A stretch of 64,000 nucleotides of DNA from Candidatus Dormiibacterota bacterium (lineage in GTDB: Bacteria; Chloroflexota; Dormibacteria; Dormibacterales; Dormibacteraceae), in contig PLJM01000018.1 in the NCBI GenBank assembly GCA_003139695.1, forward strand, positions 96,485 to 160,484, read 5' to 3'. Positions 27,284 to 36,185 of the stretch are shown one piece after another (within the stretch, counting starts at the first letter, position 1; the number at the start of each line of letters is the position of its first letter). A program made the translations under genes and the position numbers. A model generated the notes under the pieces. It saw only the letters and a program-made list of their open reading frames with translations. It was not told the DNA's origin and searched no databases.

Positions 27284-27973
27284 TTATGCCGGGGGAGCAG
27301 CCTCCGGTTGATCAAGAGCTTCCTGGACGGCAGCTTCCTGGTGCGGTTCGGCTGCGGCAGCAATCTCGACCTCGAGCCGTTCGGCTGCCGCCACATGCTC
27401 GGCGGCCGTCGCGACCCGCTGCTCATCGCCTGCCGCCCGCGCCGCTTCGAGGCTGGCTTGCGCATGCTGCTGCATGACGAGGGCGTTGCGATCGAGCAGA
27501 GAGACGCATGCGAGGCCGATGAGCGCGTCGGCCTCGAGCTGCAGGTTTCGATGCTCGCGCGCGATCGCCAGGCTCTCGGTGTGGAACCGCAGCGAGGGAT
27601 CTCGATCGCCCTGGCAATAGGCCAGGGTGCCTGCTCCGTACAGCGCTCTCGCCCTGGCTTCGGTGCGCTCCTCCCACTCGGATGCCTCGAGCATCCGGCC
27701 GAGCCAGTCCCGCCCCGTCGCGACCTTGTCCCGCGCCAGCCAGTACGGCCAGACGGCGCCGGCCAGGCTCAAACCCTGCTCGTGGTCGTGCTCGAGCGCC
27801 GATGCCAGAGCGGCCTCCAGGCTTTCTGACTCGCCGTCAAGGCGGTCGAACCAAGCCTCTGGGGACGGTCCCCGCAGGGCGGCCTCGGCAGCCACGATAT
27901 CGGCCGTCAGCCCTTCATCCACGGCATCACTGTGGCGGAATAGCGGCCGGGATGCATCGCTTGTAACTGGCAT
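27284..27973 (-). CDS. Tetratricopeptide-repeat protein
   Basis: Soluble helical protein of about 229 residues with TPR-like helices from about 60 to 200 (LASALEHDHEQGLSLAGAVW, ARARALYGAGTLAYCQGD, ADALIGLACVSLLD). The pattern matches the C-terminal helical part of large LuxR- or AfsR-type regulators, but no ATPase or DNA-binding domain is attached. It ends in an acidic, alanine-rich tail. It shares its start region with thioredoxin: the two ATG codons overlap as CATG on opposite strands. A TTG four codons upstream is the alternative. Placed just before the membrane glycosyltransferase, it may assist it; this is only positional. Confidence 0.7.
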   Translation of the reverse strand: MPVTSDASRPLFRHSDAVDEGLTADIVAAEAALRGPSPEAWFDRLDGESESLEAALASALEHDHEQGLSLAGAVWPYWLARDKVATGRDWLGRMLEASEWEERTEARARALYGAGTLAYCQGDRDPSLRFHTESLAIAREHRNLQLEADALIGLACVSLLDRNALVMQQHAQASLEAARAAGDEQRVATAAEHVAAAERLEVEIAAAAEPHQEAAVQEALDQPEAAPPA

Positions 27974-28367
27974 GGATAACCTCAAGCACCTCGATGGGCC
28001 GACTTTCGCCGCCGACGTGCTTTCGGCGGGCTTGCCGGTGGTCGTGGATTTCTACGCGGACTGGTGTCCCCCTTGCCGGATGATGACCCCGGCGCTTGAG
28101 CGCCTGGCGGCCGAGTTTGAGGGCAAAGTCACGATCGGCAAGATCGACGTGGACATGTACCAGGACATCGCCATCCAGTACGGGGTGATGGCAATGCCAA
28201 CGCTGGCACTGTTCAAAGGCGGAAAGATGGTCGACCGCATGGTCGGCTACCCGGGCAGCGCCAACCCGATCCGAGCGTGGATCGAAAAGCACGTCCCAAC
28301 GGAAGCCACGAAAGAAGGTCCGAAGGCGAACCAAGCAGTCTCGGCCGACGTCAAACCAACCGCTTAA
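27972..28367 (+). CDS. Thioredoxin
   Basis: Cytoplasmic dithiol reductant, 131 residues. The active site is WCPPC at residues 31-35 instead of the usual WCGPC; PTLALFKGG provides the cis-proline loop (AMPTL). A hydrophilic tail of about 25 residues after the thioredoxin fold is unusual. Start ATG at 27972 overlaps the divergent TPR gene's ATG. No other redox gene is adjacent, so the substrate is open. WCPPC variants tend to change the redox potential; that point is family knowledge, not measured here. Confidence 0.92.
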   Translation: MDNLKHLDGPTFAADVLSAGLPVVVDFYADWCPPCRMMTPALERLAAEFEGKVTIGKIDVDMYQDIAIQYGVMAMPTLALFKGGKMVDRMVGYPGSANPIRAWIEKHVPTEATKEGPKANQAVSADVKPTA

Positions 28368-28381
28368 CAAACAACACGCCA

Positions 28382-28546
28382 CTAGCGCGGCAGGGTTGGC
28401 CGGGGTCCCCCTGGCCATGACTTTGTTCTCTCGACTCCTAATCGCCGCGTGGAGAGACTATTTCGTAATTAGTCCCATCCCGGGAGGAAGAGCAGGCGCG
28501 CGCGAAGCGCCCGCCGATGAGGGGGAACCGACTGGTTCCCCCTCAT
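28382..28546 (-). repeat. Dispersed structured repeat, copy 4 (full)
   Basis: About 165 bp between convergent thioredoxin and glnB genes; its hairpin end is 13 nt past the glnB stop. The terminal hairpin ATGAGGGGGAACC/GGTTCCCCCTCAT is perfect over 13 pairs. GGCGGGCGCTTCGCGCGCGCC, TCCTCCCGGGATGGGACTA, a variable stem, ACAAAGTCATGGCC and the GGCCAGGG/CCCCGGCC hairpin follow. Confidence 0.85.
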
Positions 28547-28559
28547 AAGCCCGTAAGGG

Positions 28560-28928
28560 CTAATGCCCCCACATGGCGCGCTCTGCATGCTGCACAGTTT
28601 CGGCGCCGTGTTCGCCAGTGCGGATCCTGACGGCGTCCTCTATGTCAAGAACGAATATCTTGCCGTCACCAACCTCGCCGGTTCGCGCGGCCGCCGCCAT
28701 CTTGTCGACCACTGTCTTGACGATCTCGGCGCGCATCACGGCTTCGATCTTCAAGCGCGGCCGCAGCGAGATGTGCACTGCGGTGCCTCGATATTTCTCG
28801 GTGTAACCCCGCTGGGCGCCACACCCTTTGACCTCGGTCACAGTGACACCTGACACCCCACACTCGTCGAGCACGTCCTGCACCTCCTGCAGCCGCTCGT
28901 GCCGGATGACCGCCATAACCATCTTCAT
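28560..28928 (-). CDS. Nitrogen regulatory PII protein without Tyr51
   Basis: Trimeric signal protein of 122 residues sensing 2-oxoglutarate, ATP and ADP and controlling the AmtB channel. It aligns without gaps to E. coli GlnB: VTVTEVKGCGAQRGYTEKYRG covers the T-loop base, and TGEVGDGKIFV and IRTGE form the ATP site. Tyr46 is kept, but the position of the uridylylated Tyr51 is valine (RGTAVHI), so uridylylation or adenylylation at that residue is impossible. The gene follows amtB with an ATGA overlap, the classical amtB-glnK arrangement. Confidence 0.95.
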   Translation of the reverse strand: MKMVMAVIRHERLQEVQDVLDECGVSGVTVTEVKGCGAQRGYTEKYRGTAVHISLRPRLKIEAVMRAEIVKTVVDKMAAAARTGEVGDGKIFVLDIEDAVRIRTGEHGAETVQHAERAMWGH

Positions 28929-30466
28929 GCTCGCGCCACCTCCCCGTGAGTCGGTACCGACTCCGTCGAATGATGTGGCATAACAGTCGGCGTGTCAGCG
29001 GGACGGTATATGCCGCCCGGCACTGGCATGAACGATTCGGGGTAGCCCCACATGCCGTGCTCGCTGATGTCGAGCCCGTCCATCTCTTCACGAGCCGAGA
29101 CGCGCAGGCCGACCGTTTTCTTGATGATCCAGAACAGCGAGTAGCTGAGGATGAACACCGTCACGAACGAGGCCGTCACGGCAATCGCCTGAGCGCCGAG
29201 CTGGTGGAAGCTGCCGGTGTAGAAGAGACCGCCCTGACCGACGCCGTTGAACTTGGCGAGCGCCGGCACCGTGAACAAGCCGCAGCTGAGCGTGCCCCAG
29301 ATGCCTGCCAACCCGTGGGCGGGCAGCGCCCCGACCGGATCGTCGAGGTATTTGTCGAGGGCGAGAACACCGACCACCACGATCATGCCTGCAACCGCTC
29401 CGATGACGATCGCGGCCCACGGCTCGACGTAACCGGATGGCGCGGTGATGGCGACAAGGGCCGCGATGGCACCGTTGCCGATCATGCCGACGTCCATCGT
29501 CTTGGTGATGAGATAGATCGTGGCCAAGGCAGCCACCGCACCGGCTGCCGCCGCCAGGTTGGTGACGACCACAACGTCAGCGAAGTGAAGGTTGGTGGCG
29601 TTGAGCGTGGATCCCGGATTGAAGCCGAACCACCCGAACCACAGGATGAGCACACCTAGCTGGGCCAGCGGCATGTTGTGGCCGGGGATGGCGTTCGGCC
29701 GCCGACCCTTCTCATACTTCCCGATGCGCGGACCGAGGAGGAGCAGCCCGGCGAGGCCGGCCGTGGCTCCCGTGAGGTGCACTACGGTTGAGCCTGCGAA
29801 GTCCTGGCTGCCCAGCGTCGCCATGAGGAATCCGCCACCGAAGAGCTGATGGCTGATGAGCGGATAGATGAAGGCGGCGAAAGGAACCCCGAACAGGATG
29901 TAGACGATGAACTTGGTGCGCTCGATCATCGTTCCCCAGACGATGGCGAGGGACACGGCGCAGAAAACGAACTCGAAGAACCATTTGGCCGAAGCAGGAG
30001 CCGTGCTGAACGCCAGCGCCGGCAGGTTCAGGGCCGAGCCAGGGCTGAAGGTCGGGAAGAAGCCGCTGCCGCCGATGAAGGCGAACAGACCGCCGGCACC
30101 GAATGCAAATCCAAACCCGACAGCCCAGTAGCTGATCGAGCTCACGCTGAGGTTCGTCACCACCTTGGCGACAACCGTGCCGACGTTCTTCATCCGGCTG
30201 AAGCCCACCTCGAGCATCGCGAAGCCGGCCTGCATGAACATAACGAGGCAGGCGGCGGTGATCACCCAGACGGTGTCGGCTGCAACGCCCGCGGCTTGCG
30301 TGGCCGTCGGATCGTCGGCCAGAACAGCGATCGGTATCAAGGCGCCCAGACCGGCGACGCCCGCCGCAATCCCGAGCATCCATTTGCGCTTGATGAGCGC
30401 GCGCCCTAACAACAAGACGACGCCGGCATCGTGTTCGACGGTCAGCTGATTGTTGGCACCTGGCAA
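28925..30466 (-). CDS. amtB: Ammonium transporter
   Basis: Amt/Rh channel of about 513 residues with eleven expected helices. A signal-like N-terminus (WMLGIAAGVAGLGALIPIAVLA) precedes the first helix. Twin pore histidines are in STVVHLTGA and LPAHGLAGIWG, and EVGFSRMKN and GFNPGSTLNA are family hallmarks. The start is uncertain: TTG at 30466 has AGGAGG 10 nt and GAGGT 4 nt upstream, while ATG at 30379 would begin directly at the signal sequence. It is co-transcribed with the PII gene, which would block the channel when nitrogen is plentiful, and divergent from glnA. Confidence 0.94.
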   Translation of the reverse strand: MPGANNQLTVEHDAGVVLLLGRALIKRKWMLGIAAGVAGLGALIPIAVLADDPTATQAAGVAADTVWVITAACLVMFMQAGFAMLEVGFSRMKNVGTVVAKVVTNLSVSSISYWAVGFGFAFGAGGLFAFIGGSGFFPTFSPGSALNLPALAFSTAPASAKWFFEFVFCAVSLAIVWGTMIERTKFIVYILFGVPFAAFIYPLISHQLFGGGFLMATLGSQDFAGSTVVHLTGATAGLAGLLLLGPRIGKYEKGRRPNAIPGHNMPLAQLGVLILWFGWFGFNPGSTLNATNLHFADVVVVTNLAAAAGAVAALATIYLITKTMDVGMIGNGAIAALVAITAPSGYVEPWAAIVIGAVAGMIVVVGVLALDKYLDDPVGALPAHGLAGIWGTLSCGLFTVPALAKFNGVGQGGLFYTGSFHQLGAQAIAVTASFVTVFILSYSLFWIIKKTVGLRVSAREEMDGLDISEHGMWGYPESFMPVPGGIYRPADTPTVMPHHSTESVPTHGEVARA

Positions 30467-30571
30467 AACGACCTCACCTCCTGGGCAAACCCCACGAATG
30501 ACTGCGTGCGCCAAAGCTAGGGCACGCCCGGGGCGCCTCGAAACGTGTGGATCGGACGAACGAGCCTCTAG

Positions 30572-30640
30572 CCTCTCGTGTTCCCCACACAATGCCCGGC
30601 GCCCTGTGGATATCTTTTCTCGTGTCATCCACACGTGAAA
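30572..30640. promoter_or_regulatory. Two GTGT-N5-ACAC operators between amtB and glnA
   Basis: In the 275-bp divergent region, CTCGTGT-TCCCC-ACACAAT is centred at 30584 and TTTCTCGTGT-CATCC-ACACGTGAAA at 30628. Both share a GTGT-N5-ACAC core, and the second pairs over 9 of 10 positions per arm. The centres are 44 bp apart, about four helical turns, as for cooperative dimers. The motif does not match GlnR, TnrA, NtrC or AmtR boxes that I know, and it suggests a dedicated nitrogen regulator acting in both directions. Confidence 0.6.
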
Positions 30641-30741
30641 CGGGCCTTCCGATTCGTGGGGGTAGACCGTGATCATTACCGCCCTGGATTCCTACGATGA
30701 ACCTCGAGCTCGTCAGATCAAATGAGGTTCAGGAGGGTGTG

Positions 30742-32187
30742 ATGGCAGTAGCGACCAAGGCCGGCAGCAAGACCAGCCCGCGCGAGGTTATCGAACGCGC
30801 GAAGGCGGAGGGCGTCGAGGTGGTCGACGTCCGCTTCATCGATCTCCCCGGTACGTGGCAGCATTTCAGCCTGCCGCTCAGCGAGCTCAACGTCGACAGC
30901 TTCAAGGAAGGCCTCGGATTCGACGGCTCGAGCATCCGCGGCTTCCAGGCGATCGATGAGAGCGACATGCTGCTCATCCCGGACCCCGACTCAGCCACCA
31001 TCGACCCGTGCCTTTCGCACAAGACGCTCTTCCTGATCTGCGACGTCATCGACCCGATCACCCGCGAGCCGTACAGCCGCGACGGTCGGTTCATCGCCAG
31101 GAAGGCCGAGGAATACCTTCGCCGCTCTGGCATCGCCGATATCAGCTATTGGGGACCGGAGGCGGAGTTCTACCTCTTCAACTCACTCCGGTTCGACCAG
31201 AACGCGCACAGCGGCTACTACTACATCGACTCCGAGGAAGGCATCTGGAACTCGGGCAAGAACTCCGAGCCGAACATGGCCTTCAGGCCGCGCCACAAGG
31301 AAGGCTACTTCCCGGTCCCGCCGACAGACAAGCAGCAGGACCTGCGGTCGGAGATCATGTTGAAGCTCATCGAAGCCGGCATCCAGGTCGAGGTCCAGCA
31401 CCACGAGGTGGGCACGGCCGGCCAGGCCGAGATCGACATGCGCTTCGATACCCTGACCAAGATGGGCGACAAGATGATGGTGTTCAAGTACGTCATCAAG
31501 AACGTCGCTGCGCAGCACGGCTATGTCGCGACCTTCATGCCCAAGCCGCTGTTCCAGGACAACGGCTCCGGGATGCACATCCACCAGAGCCTGTGGAAGG
31601 ACGGAGAGAACCTGTTCGCCGACGCCAAGGGTTACGCAGGATTGAGCGAGATGGCCGTCCACTACATCGGCGGCCTGCTCAAGCACGCGCCGGCTCTGCT
31701 TGCGATTTGCGCACCGACGACGAACTCCTACCGGCGACTGGTTCCCGGTTACGAAGCGCCGATCAACCTCGTCTATTCCAAGCGCAACCGCTCGGCTTGC
31801 GTCCGGATCCCTATGTACTCGACCAATCCGAAGACCAAACGGGTTGAGTTCCGGTCGCCCGACCCCGCGGCCAACCCTTACCTCGCGTTCTCGGCGTGCT
31901 TGATGGCCGGCCTCGACGGGATCAAGAACAAGATCATGCCGCCCGAGCCGGTCGACAAGGACATCTACGAGCTCGAAGGTGCTGAGAAGGCCAAAATCAA
32001 GTCAGTGCCGGGTTCCCTCGCCGAGGCGCTCAACGCGCTCGAGAAGGACCACGCCTTCATGCTCGAGGGCGATGTGTTCACCAAGGACGTCATCGAGACC
32101 TGGATCGACTACAAGCGCAAGCGCGAGGTCGAAGCGGTGGCCCTCCGGCCGCACCCTTGGGAATTCATGCTCTACTCCGACGTCTAA
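30742..32187 (+). CDS. glnA: Glutamine synthetase type I
   Basis: Dodecameric ATP-dependent ligase making glutamine from glutamate and ammonia, 481 residues. It contains [19 protein letters not shown], the metal-site glutamates in GPEAEFYLF and [35 protein letters not shown] (ATP and glutamate flap) and [12 protein letters not shown]. The tyrosine in KDIYEL aligns with the adenylylation tyrosine of subtype I-beta enzymes, so adenylylation is possible. The start at 30742 is set by AGGAGG ending 5 nt upstream, favoured over an ATG 15 codons earlier. A clear terminator follows. Confidence 0.97.
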   Translation: MAVATKAGSKTSPREVIERAKAEGVEVVDVRFIDLPGTWQHFSLPLSELNVDSFKEGLGFDGSSIRGFQAIDESDMLLIPDPDSATIDPCLSHKTLFLICDVIDPITREPYSRDGRFIARKAEEYLRRSGIADISYWGPEAEFYLFNSLRFDQNAHSGYYYIDSEEGIWNSGKNSEPNMAFRPRHKEGYFPVPPTDKQQDLRSEIMLKLIEAGIQVEVQHHEVGTAGQAEIDMRFDTLTKMGDKMMVFKYVIKNVAAQHGYVATFMPKPLFQDNGSGMHIHQSLWKDGENLFADAKGYAGLSEMAVHYIGGLLKHAPALLAICAPTTNSYRRLVPGYEAPINLVYSKRNRSACVRIPMYSTNPKTKRVEFRSPDPAANPYLAFSACLMAGLDGIKNKIMPPEPVDKDIYELEGAEKAKIKSVPGSLAEALNALEKDHAFMLEGDVFTKDVIETWIDYKRKREVEAVALRPHPWEFMLYSDV

Positions 32188-32205
32188 CTGACCGAACTTT
32201 CCAAG

Positions 32206-32243
32206 AAGGGCCACTGGCTACGAGCCGTGGCCCTTTTTCTTTT
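32206..32243 (+). terminator. Rho-independent terminator of glnA
   Basis: Stem AAGGGCCAC/GTGGCCCTT with a 12-nt loop, followed by TTTCTTTT, starts 18 nt after the glnA stop. It is the clearest intrinsic terminator in the window and ends glnA before the adjacent repeat copy. Confidence 0.9.
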
Positions 32244-32252
32244 AGTTCAGAC

Positions 32253-32421
32253 CTAGCGCTGCAGGGGTGGCCGGGGTCCCCCCGGCCATGACTTTGTCCT
32301 CTCCACTCCAAGCCGTGGTGTGGAGAAACCAATTCGCAATAAATCCAATCCCGGGAGGGAGAGCAGCGGCTCCGGCGTAGCCGCAGACGCGATGAGAGGG
32401 AACAGTCTGGTTCCCTCTCAT
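32253..32421 (-). repeat. Dispersed structured repeat, copy 5 (full)
   Basis: About 169 bp between convergent glnA and the GAF/PucR gene, hairpin end 22 nt beyond the latter's stop. The terminal arms ATGAGAGGGAAC/GTTCCCTCTCAT pair perfectly. The second hairpin has a different sequence from copy 4 (GCGGCTACGCCGGAGCCGC) yet still folds. CTCCCGGGATTGGATTTATT, a stem built on CTCCAC/GTGGAG, ACAAAGTCATGGCC and GGCCGGGG/CCCCGGCC follow. Confidence 0.85.
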
Positions 32422-32443
32422 AAGGCGGGTCGAAGACCCGCCG

Positions 32444-34243
32444 CTACATCCCGAGCATCGTGCGGGCGCGCAGGGCGATCGAGATGGCCACCCTTGTTTC
32501 CGGGTCGTCCAGCTGGAGGCCCGTCAGGGCCTGGATTCGCTCGACCCGGTAGCTCATCGAGTTGATGTGGATGCCGAGGTTCCTCGCGGCCGCCCGTCGC
32601 ACCCACCGCGCTGCGGACAGCGCCTCCAAAGTTTCGAGCAGCGGCGTGTCGCGCGATTGCGCGTAGCTCAGAAGGGTGCCCAGCAGCTCATCCACGAATC
32701 GCCGCAACGCATCGGGGCTTTGCACCTCGAGCAGCAGGCGGAAGGCGCCCAGCGAGCGATAGGAGGCGACGCGGCCTCGACCGCCGGCGCGTCGGGTCAA
32801 GCGCAGCGCCTGCCTGGCTTCCAGGTGGGAGCGTGCGAGCTCGCCCACCGAGTTCGCGAGGTTACCGATCCCAACTGAGGCCGACCCCGGCTTCATGAGA
32901 GGCGCGGCTCCCGCGAGTATCTGTGCGGCAAGCTTTTCGATGGCTGCGAGGTCAGGCGCCACTTCGTCGGGCACCAGGAACACTGCTGATGCGGATCGCA
33001 CAAGGGTGAGGGCGTCGGGCAGGCGAGATCGAACGATCCCGCTCAGCGCAGAGTCGAGCCGGTCCTGGCGCCCGGGAGCGGCCAGGGCTGCCTCGGTCTC
33101 GTCATCGTCCGGCTCCAGGACCATCACCCATGCACGTTGAGGGAGCCGGTGCCCAAGCCGCTCCGCTTGGCGCGCGACCCTCTCGGCCTCGTCGCCCTCG
33201 AGCCCACCCGCCAGCACCTCCTCCACAAGGTCGCCTCGCAGCCGGCGCTCGACCTCGGCGGCCGCGCGCTCCTTGGCCAGCTCCAGCGCCAGGACGGTCG
33301 AGCCGTGCTCCAGCGCCCGGCGCCGGCCGTGAGAATCGACGGTCTTCTCGTCGACCCCGACCGCAAGAAGACCGAGCACGTCAGGCCCGGCACGGACTGG
33401 CACCAGGTCGATCGATCGAGCGGGCCTGCCCGCGTTCATGCGAACCTCGCGCGCTCCCGCCTGCGCCAGCGGGGTGGGCACGTGGATGCGTGGCGGCATC
33501 CCGTCAGATGCTTCGCCGGCTCCCCGCACGCGATAGCCGCCGGCCGAGTAGAGGGCGGCGCGCCCCCCGGCGAGCGACCCAATGACTTCGAGGATCGATT
33601 GAATGCCGGCGCCCTCGAGCGAGAGGCGCGTGAAGCGTTCGTGAATGTCGTGCGACAGCTGAATCTCCGCGAGCTGAACCTCCATCGCCCTCTGCAGCTC
33701 GCTTCGCTCCAGGATCCCGGCCACCTGGCCGGCGATCGCAAGCAGGAAGTCGATGTCGCCGGAGTCGAAGTCTCGCTTGTATGCCGTCTGGACGTTGAGC
33801 ACGCCAACCAGCCGTGGACCCGACACAATCGGGACCGACAACATCGAGTGGAATCGATCCTCGTCGAGGCCTGGGACCCACTTCCAGTGCGGCTCCCTGC
33901 TCACGTCCGCCACCACTGCGGGCCGGCGGGTGTCGGCCACCCACCCTGTGATGCCCTCGCCCACCTTCATGACCACCTTGCCGACCATCGTCTCGTTGAG
34001 CCCGTTCGTCGCGGTCAGAAGCAGCTCGCCGCCTCGGGAGGAAACGAGGTAGAGGGAGCACACATCGGTACCCATGGCGGACGTGGCTTCGCGGATGATG
34101 AGCTCGAGGAGCTCATCCGGACGCTGCGTCGAGGCGGCCGCTTGCGCGAGCCGGACGAGGAAGCTGAGCTCCCGAGCGGCCAGGCTGGAGTCTGCCCCCT
34201 CCGTGCTGACAGCCATTCTCCGCAGCTTACGGCCCTGCTTCAC
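32444..34243 (-). CDS. GAF-domain transcriptional regulator of the PucR/CdaR type
   Basis: Soluble regulator of about 599 residues. The N-terminal GAF domain is at about 25-190 (LLELIIREATSAMGTDVCSLYL, GEGITGWVADTRRP, SMLSVPI, GVLNVQT); a middle region of about 200-340 may be a second degenerate sensor; a GGDEF-like CdaR domain spans about 360-500; and the C-terminal PucR helix-turn-helix is at about 530-590 (AAARNLGIHINSMSYRVERI). Ligand is unknown. The start is GTG at 34243 or ATG at 34216; neither has a convincing ribosome-binding site. It neighbours glnA tail-to-tail but lies far from its promoter, so nitrogen control is only a guess. Confidence 0.87.
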   Translation of the reverse strand: MKQGRKLRRMAVSTEGADSSLAARELSFLVRLAQAAASTQRPDELLELIIREATSAMGTDVCSLYLVSSRGGELLLTATNGLNETMVGKVVMKVGEGITGWVADTRRPAVVADVSREPHWKWVPGLDEDRFHSMLSVPIVSGPRLVGVLNVQTAYKRDFDSGDIDFLLAIAGQVAGILERSELQRAMEVQLAEIQLSHDIHERFTRLSLEGAGIQSILEVIGSLAGGRAALYSAGGYRVRGAGEASDGMPPRIHVPTPLAQAGAREVRMNAGRPARSIDLVPVRAGPDVLGLLAVGVDEKTVDSHGRRRALEHGSTVLALELAKERAAAEVERRLRGDLVEEVLAGGLEGDEAERVARQAERLGHRLPQRAWVMVLEPDDDETEAALAAPGRQDRLDSALSGIVRSRLPDALTLVRSASAVFLVPDEVAPDLAAIEKLAAQILAGAAPLMKPGSASVGIGNLANSVGELARSHLEARQALRLTRRAGGRGRVASYRSLGAFRLLLEVQSPDALRRFVDELLGTLLSYAQSRDTPLLETLEALSAARWVRRAAARNLGIHINSMSYRVERIQALTGLQLDDPETRVAISIALRARTMLGM

Positions 34244-34302
34244 GCTAAAACTCGTGTGAACAACACAATCTAGGCCTAGGAGCTAGTGTGATGCAAACGA
34301 GA

Positions 34303-34460
34303 TATGAGAGAAGACCCAAGGTCCCCTCTCATCGGCGGGCGCTTGCTCTTTCTCCTTATATGGATGGGATTAATTGAGACTGGTTTCTCCCGGCGACGCC
34401 CGGGCGTCATAAGGACAAAGTCATGGCCGGGGAGACCCCGGCCAGCCCTGCCACGCCGGT
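34303..34460 (+). repeat. Dispersed structured repeat, copy 6 (full, divergent intergenic)
   Basis: About 158 bp lying, exceptionally, between two divergent genes. The terminal hairpin ATGAGAGAAGACC/GGTCCCCTCTCAT has two mismatches and the second hairpin is shortened (GGCGGGCGCTTGC). The linker TATATGGATGGGATTAATT, CCCGGCGACGCCCGGGCG stem, ACAAAGTCATGGCC and GGCCGGGG/CCCCGGCC are kept. It may be a decaying copy or may carry promoters for one of the two genes. Confidence 0.8.
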
Positions 34461-34501
34461 CTACGTAAAGGTCTTGCAAATCGGGGTAGGCTAGGCGGCA
34501 C

Positions 34502-35923
34502 GTGCCCCTTTCACACTCCGGCCGCTGGCGCGAACATTTCGCCGGGGTCGACCTGCCAGTGCCCGTGCTTGGCGGGGGGACTGTCACGGGAATCAACTTC
34601 GATAACGCGGCGAGCACGCCGCCGCTGAGGCGCGTCCGTGATGCCGTCACGGGTTTCGCGGACGTTTATTCCAGCGTCCACCGTGGGACCGGCTACAAAT
34701 CGCGCATGGCGACCGAGGCGTATGAGCAGGCGCGCGAGCGGGTCGCCGAATTTCTGAATGTCGACGCTCAGAGCCAGGTCGTCATCTTTGTCAAAGGTAC
34801 GACCGATGCCCTCAATCGAATCGCGGCCGAGCAGGCTCGGCTCGACGGCCGCCAGGTGCTCGTGACCGAGATGGAGCACCACGCGGACCTGTTGCCATGG
34901 CGCCACCGAAGCGGCCACCTGATGGTGGGCCTGACGCCCGACGGCTACATCGACCTCGACGCCATCGAGAACGCTCTGAAGGACAGTGACGGCCACATCG
35001 GCCTGGTCGCGGTGAGTGGCGCATCCAATGTCACGGGATTCATCTCCCCTATTCATGAGATTGCGGAGATCGCGCACCGGTACGGCGCGCTCGTCTCGGT
35101 CGATGCCGCGCAGCTCGCTCCACATCGACGCATCGACATCCGTCCGGCGAATGACCCGGGTCACCTCGATTTCGTCTCGTTCTCGGGCCACAAGATGTAC
35201 GCGCCTTACGGCGCCGGAGTGCTCGTCGCCCCGCGCGACTTCTTCGCCGGAGCTCCCGAGGTGATGGGTGGCGGCGCGATCAGGATCGTGACCTGGGACG
35301 ACACTGTGTGGGCCGACCTGCCGGACCGCGAGGAGGCGGGCTCGCCGAATGTGATCGGAGCAGTCGCGCTCGGGGTCGCCATCGAAACTCTGTTGGAGCT
35401 CGGCTTCGACGAGATGCTCCAGCATGAGACTGAGCTCGGCCGGCGCCTGCTCAAGACGCTGGGCGAGATTCCCGGCGTGACGGTGCTTGGAGGCATCGGC
35501 TCCGGCCTGGAGCCAGAGCGCCTGGGCCTCGCCAGCTTTGTCATCGACGGCGTCCATCACGGCCTGGCTGCGGCGGCACTCAGCCATGAATGGGGAGTGG
35601 CCGTCCGCAACGGCTGCTTCTGCGCCAATCCCTATGTCTTCCACCTTCTCAACATGAGCAAGAAAGCGATCGAGGAAGTCGAAGGAGAGGTGGCGGCGGA
35701 TCGCCGAACCGCCCTGCCCGGCGCGGTGCGCGCCAGCCTCGCCCCCTACAACGACGACGCCGAGGTGGACCGGTTCGCCGACGCGGTTAGCCGCGTCGCC
35801 AGCGGACGGTTGAAGACTCGCTACGAGCAGGCGGGCGATGGCACATTCGCCCCAGAAGACGGGTGGCCGGCAATCCTGAACCCGCTGGAATCATTGGCGA
35901 AACGCGGCGCGCTGAAAACTTAG
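34502..35923 (+). CDS. Cysteine desulfurase-like PLP enzyme (aminotransferase class V)
   Basis: Fold-type I PLP enzyme of 473 residues, related to SufS/CsdA. INFDNAASTPP near the N-terminus, the TEMEHHAD histidine that stacks on PLP, VDAAQLAPH and the Schiff-base lysine in FSGHKMYAPYGAG are all present. RNGCFCANPY carries the cysteine expected to take the persulfide. The C-terminal 60 residues extend past the usual SufS end. No suf or isc genes surround it, so whether it supplies Fe-S clusters or another sulfur pathway is unknown. Start is GTG at 34502. A small membrane protein gene begins 12 nt downstream. Confidence 0.88.
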   Translation: MPLSHSGRWREHFAGVDLPVPVLGGGTVTGINFDNAASTPPLRRVRDAVTGFADVYSSVHRGTGYKSRMATEAYEQARERVAEFLNVDAQSQVVIFVKGTTDALNRIAAEQARLDGRQVLVTEMEHHADLLPWRHRSGHLMVGLTPDGYIDLDAIENALKDSDGHIGLVAVSGASNVTGFISPIHEIAEIAHRYGALVSVDAAQLAPHRRIDIRPANDPGHLDFVSFSGHKMYAPYGAGVLVAPRDFFAGAPEVMGGGAIRIVTWDDTVWADLPDREEAGSPNVIGAVALGVAIETLLELGFDEMLQHETELGRRLLKTLGEIPGVTVLGGIGSGLEPERLGLASFVIDGVHHGLAAAALSHEWGVAVRNGCFCANPYVFHLLNMSKKAIEEVEGEVAADRRTALPGAVRASLAPYNDDAEVDRFADAVSRVASGRLKTRYEQAGDGTFAPEDGWPAILNPLESLAKRGALKT

Positions 35924-35935
35924 GGGAGTTTGTTG

Positions 35936-36124
35936 ATGAAGCTTCTGATCGAAATTCTGTTGGCGATCTTCCTCCACCCGATCGTCTGGGTTCTGTGCGT
36001 GATCAACATCGTCGGGCGCGCGGATATGGGCGGGCTGAGCAAGGTGTTGTGGATCATCATCACCTTCTTCTGGGGCATTGGCCCGATCCTGTACGTGCTG
36101 CTGGGCAAGGGAGCCTTCTGGTAG
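35936..36124 (+). CDS. Small membrane protein, PLDc_N-like
   Basis: Protein of 62 residues with two hydrophobic helices (about 4-27 and 36-56). The second, LWIIITFFWGIGPILYVLLGKG, fits the short PLDc_N module often found at the N-terminus of cardiolipin synthases and as stand-alone proteins. GGGGAG at 35923-35928 gives a good site 7 nt before the ATG at 35936. It follows the cysteine desulfurase gene closely, suggesting co-transcription, and a hairpin with a T run follows. Confidence 0.75.
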   Translation: MKLLIEILLAIFLHPIVWVLCVINIVGRADMGGLSKVLWIIITFFWGIGPILYVLLGKGAFW

Positions 36125-36185
36125 CGGCTTTGCCACTGTGCTCGGCGCCTTCTCCGACCGGTCCGTCACCCCGAATGGCGATGGC

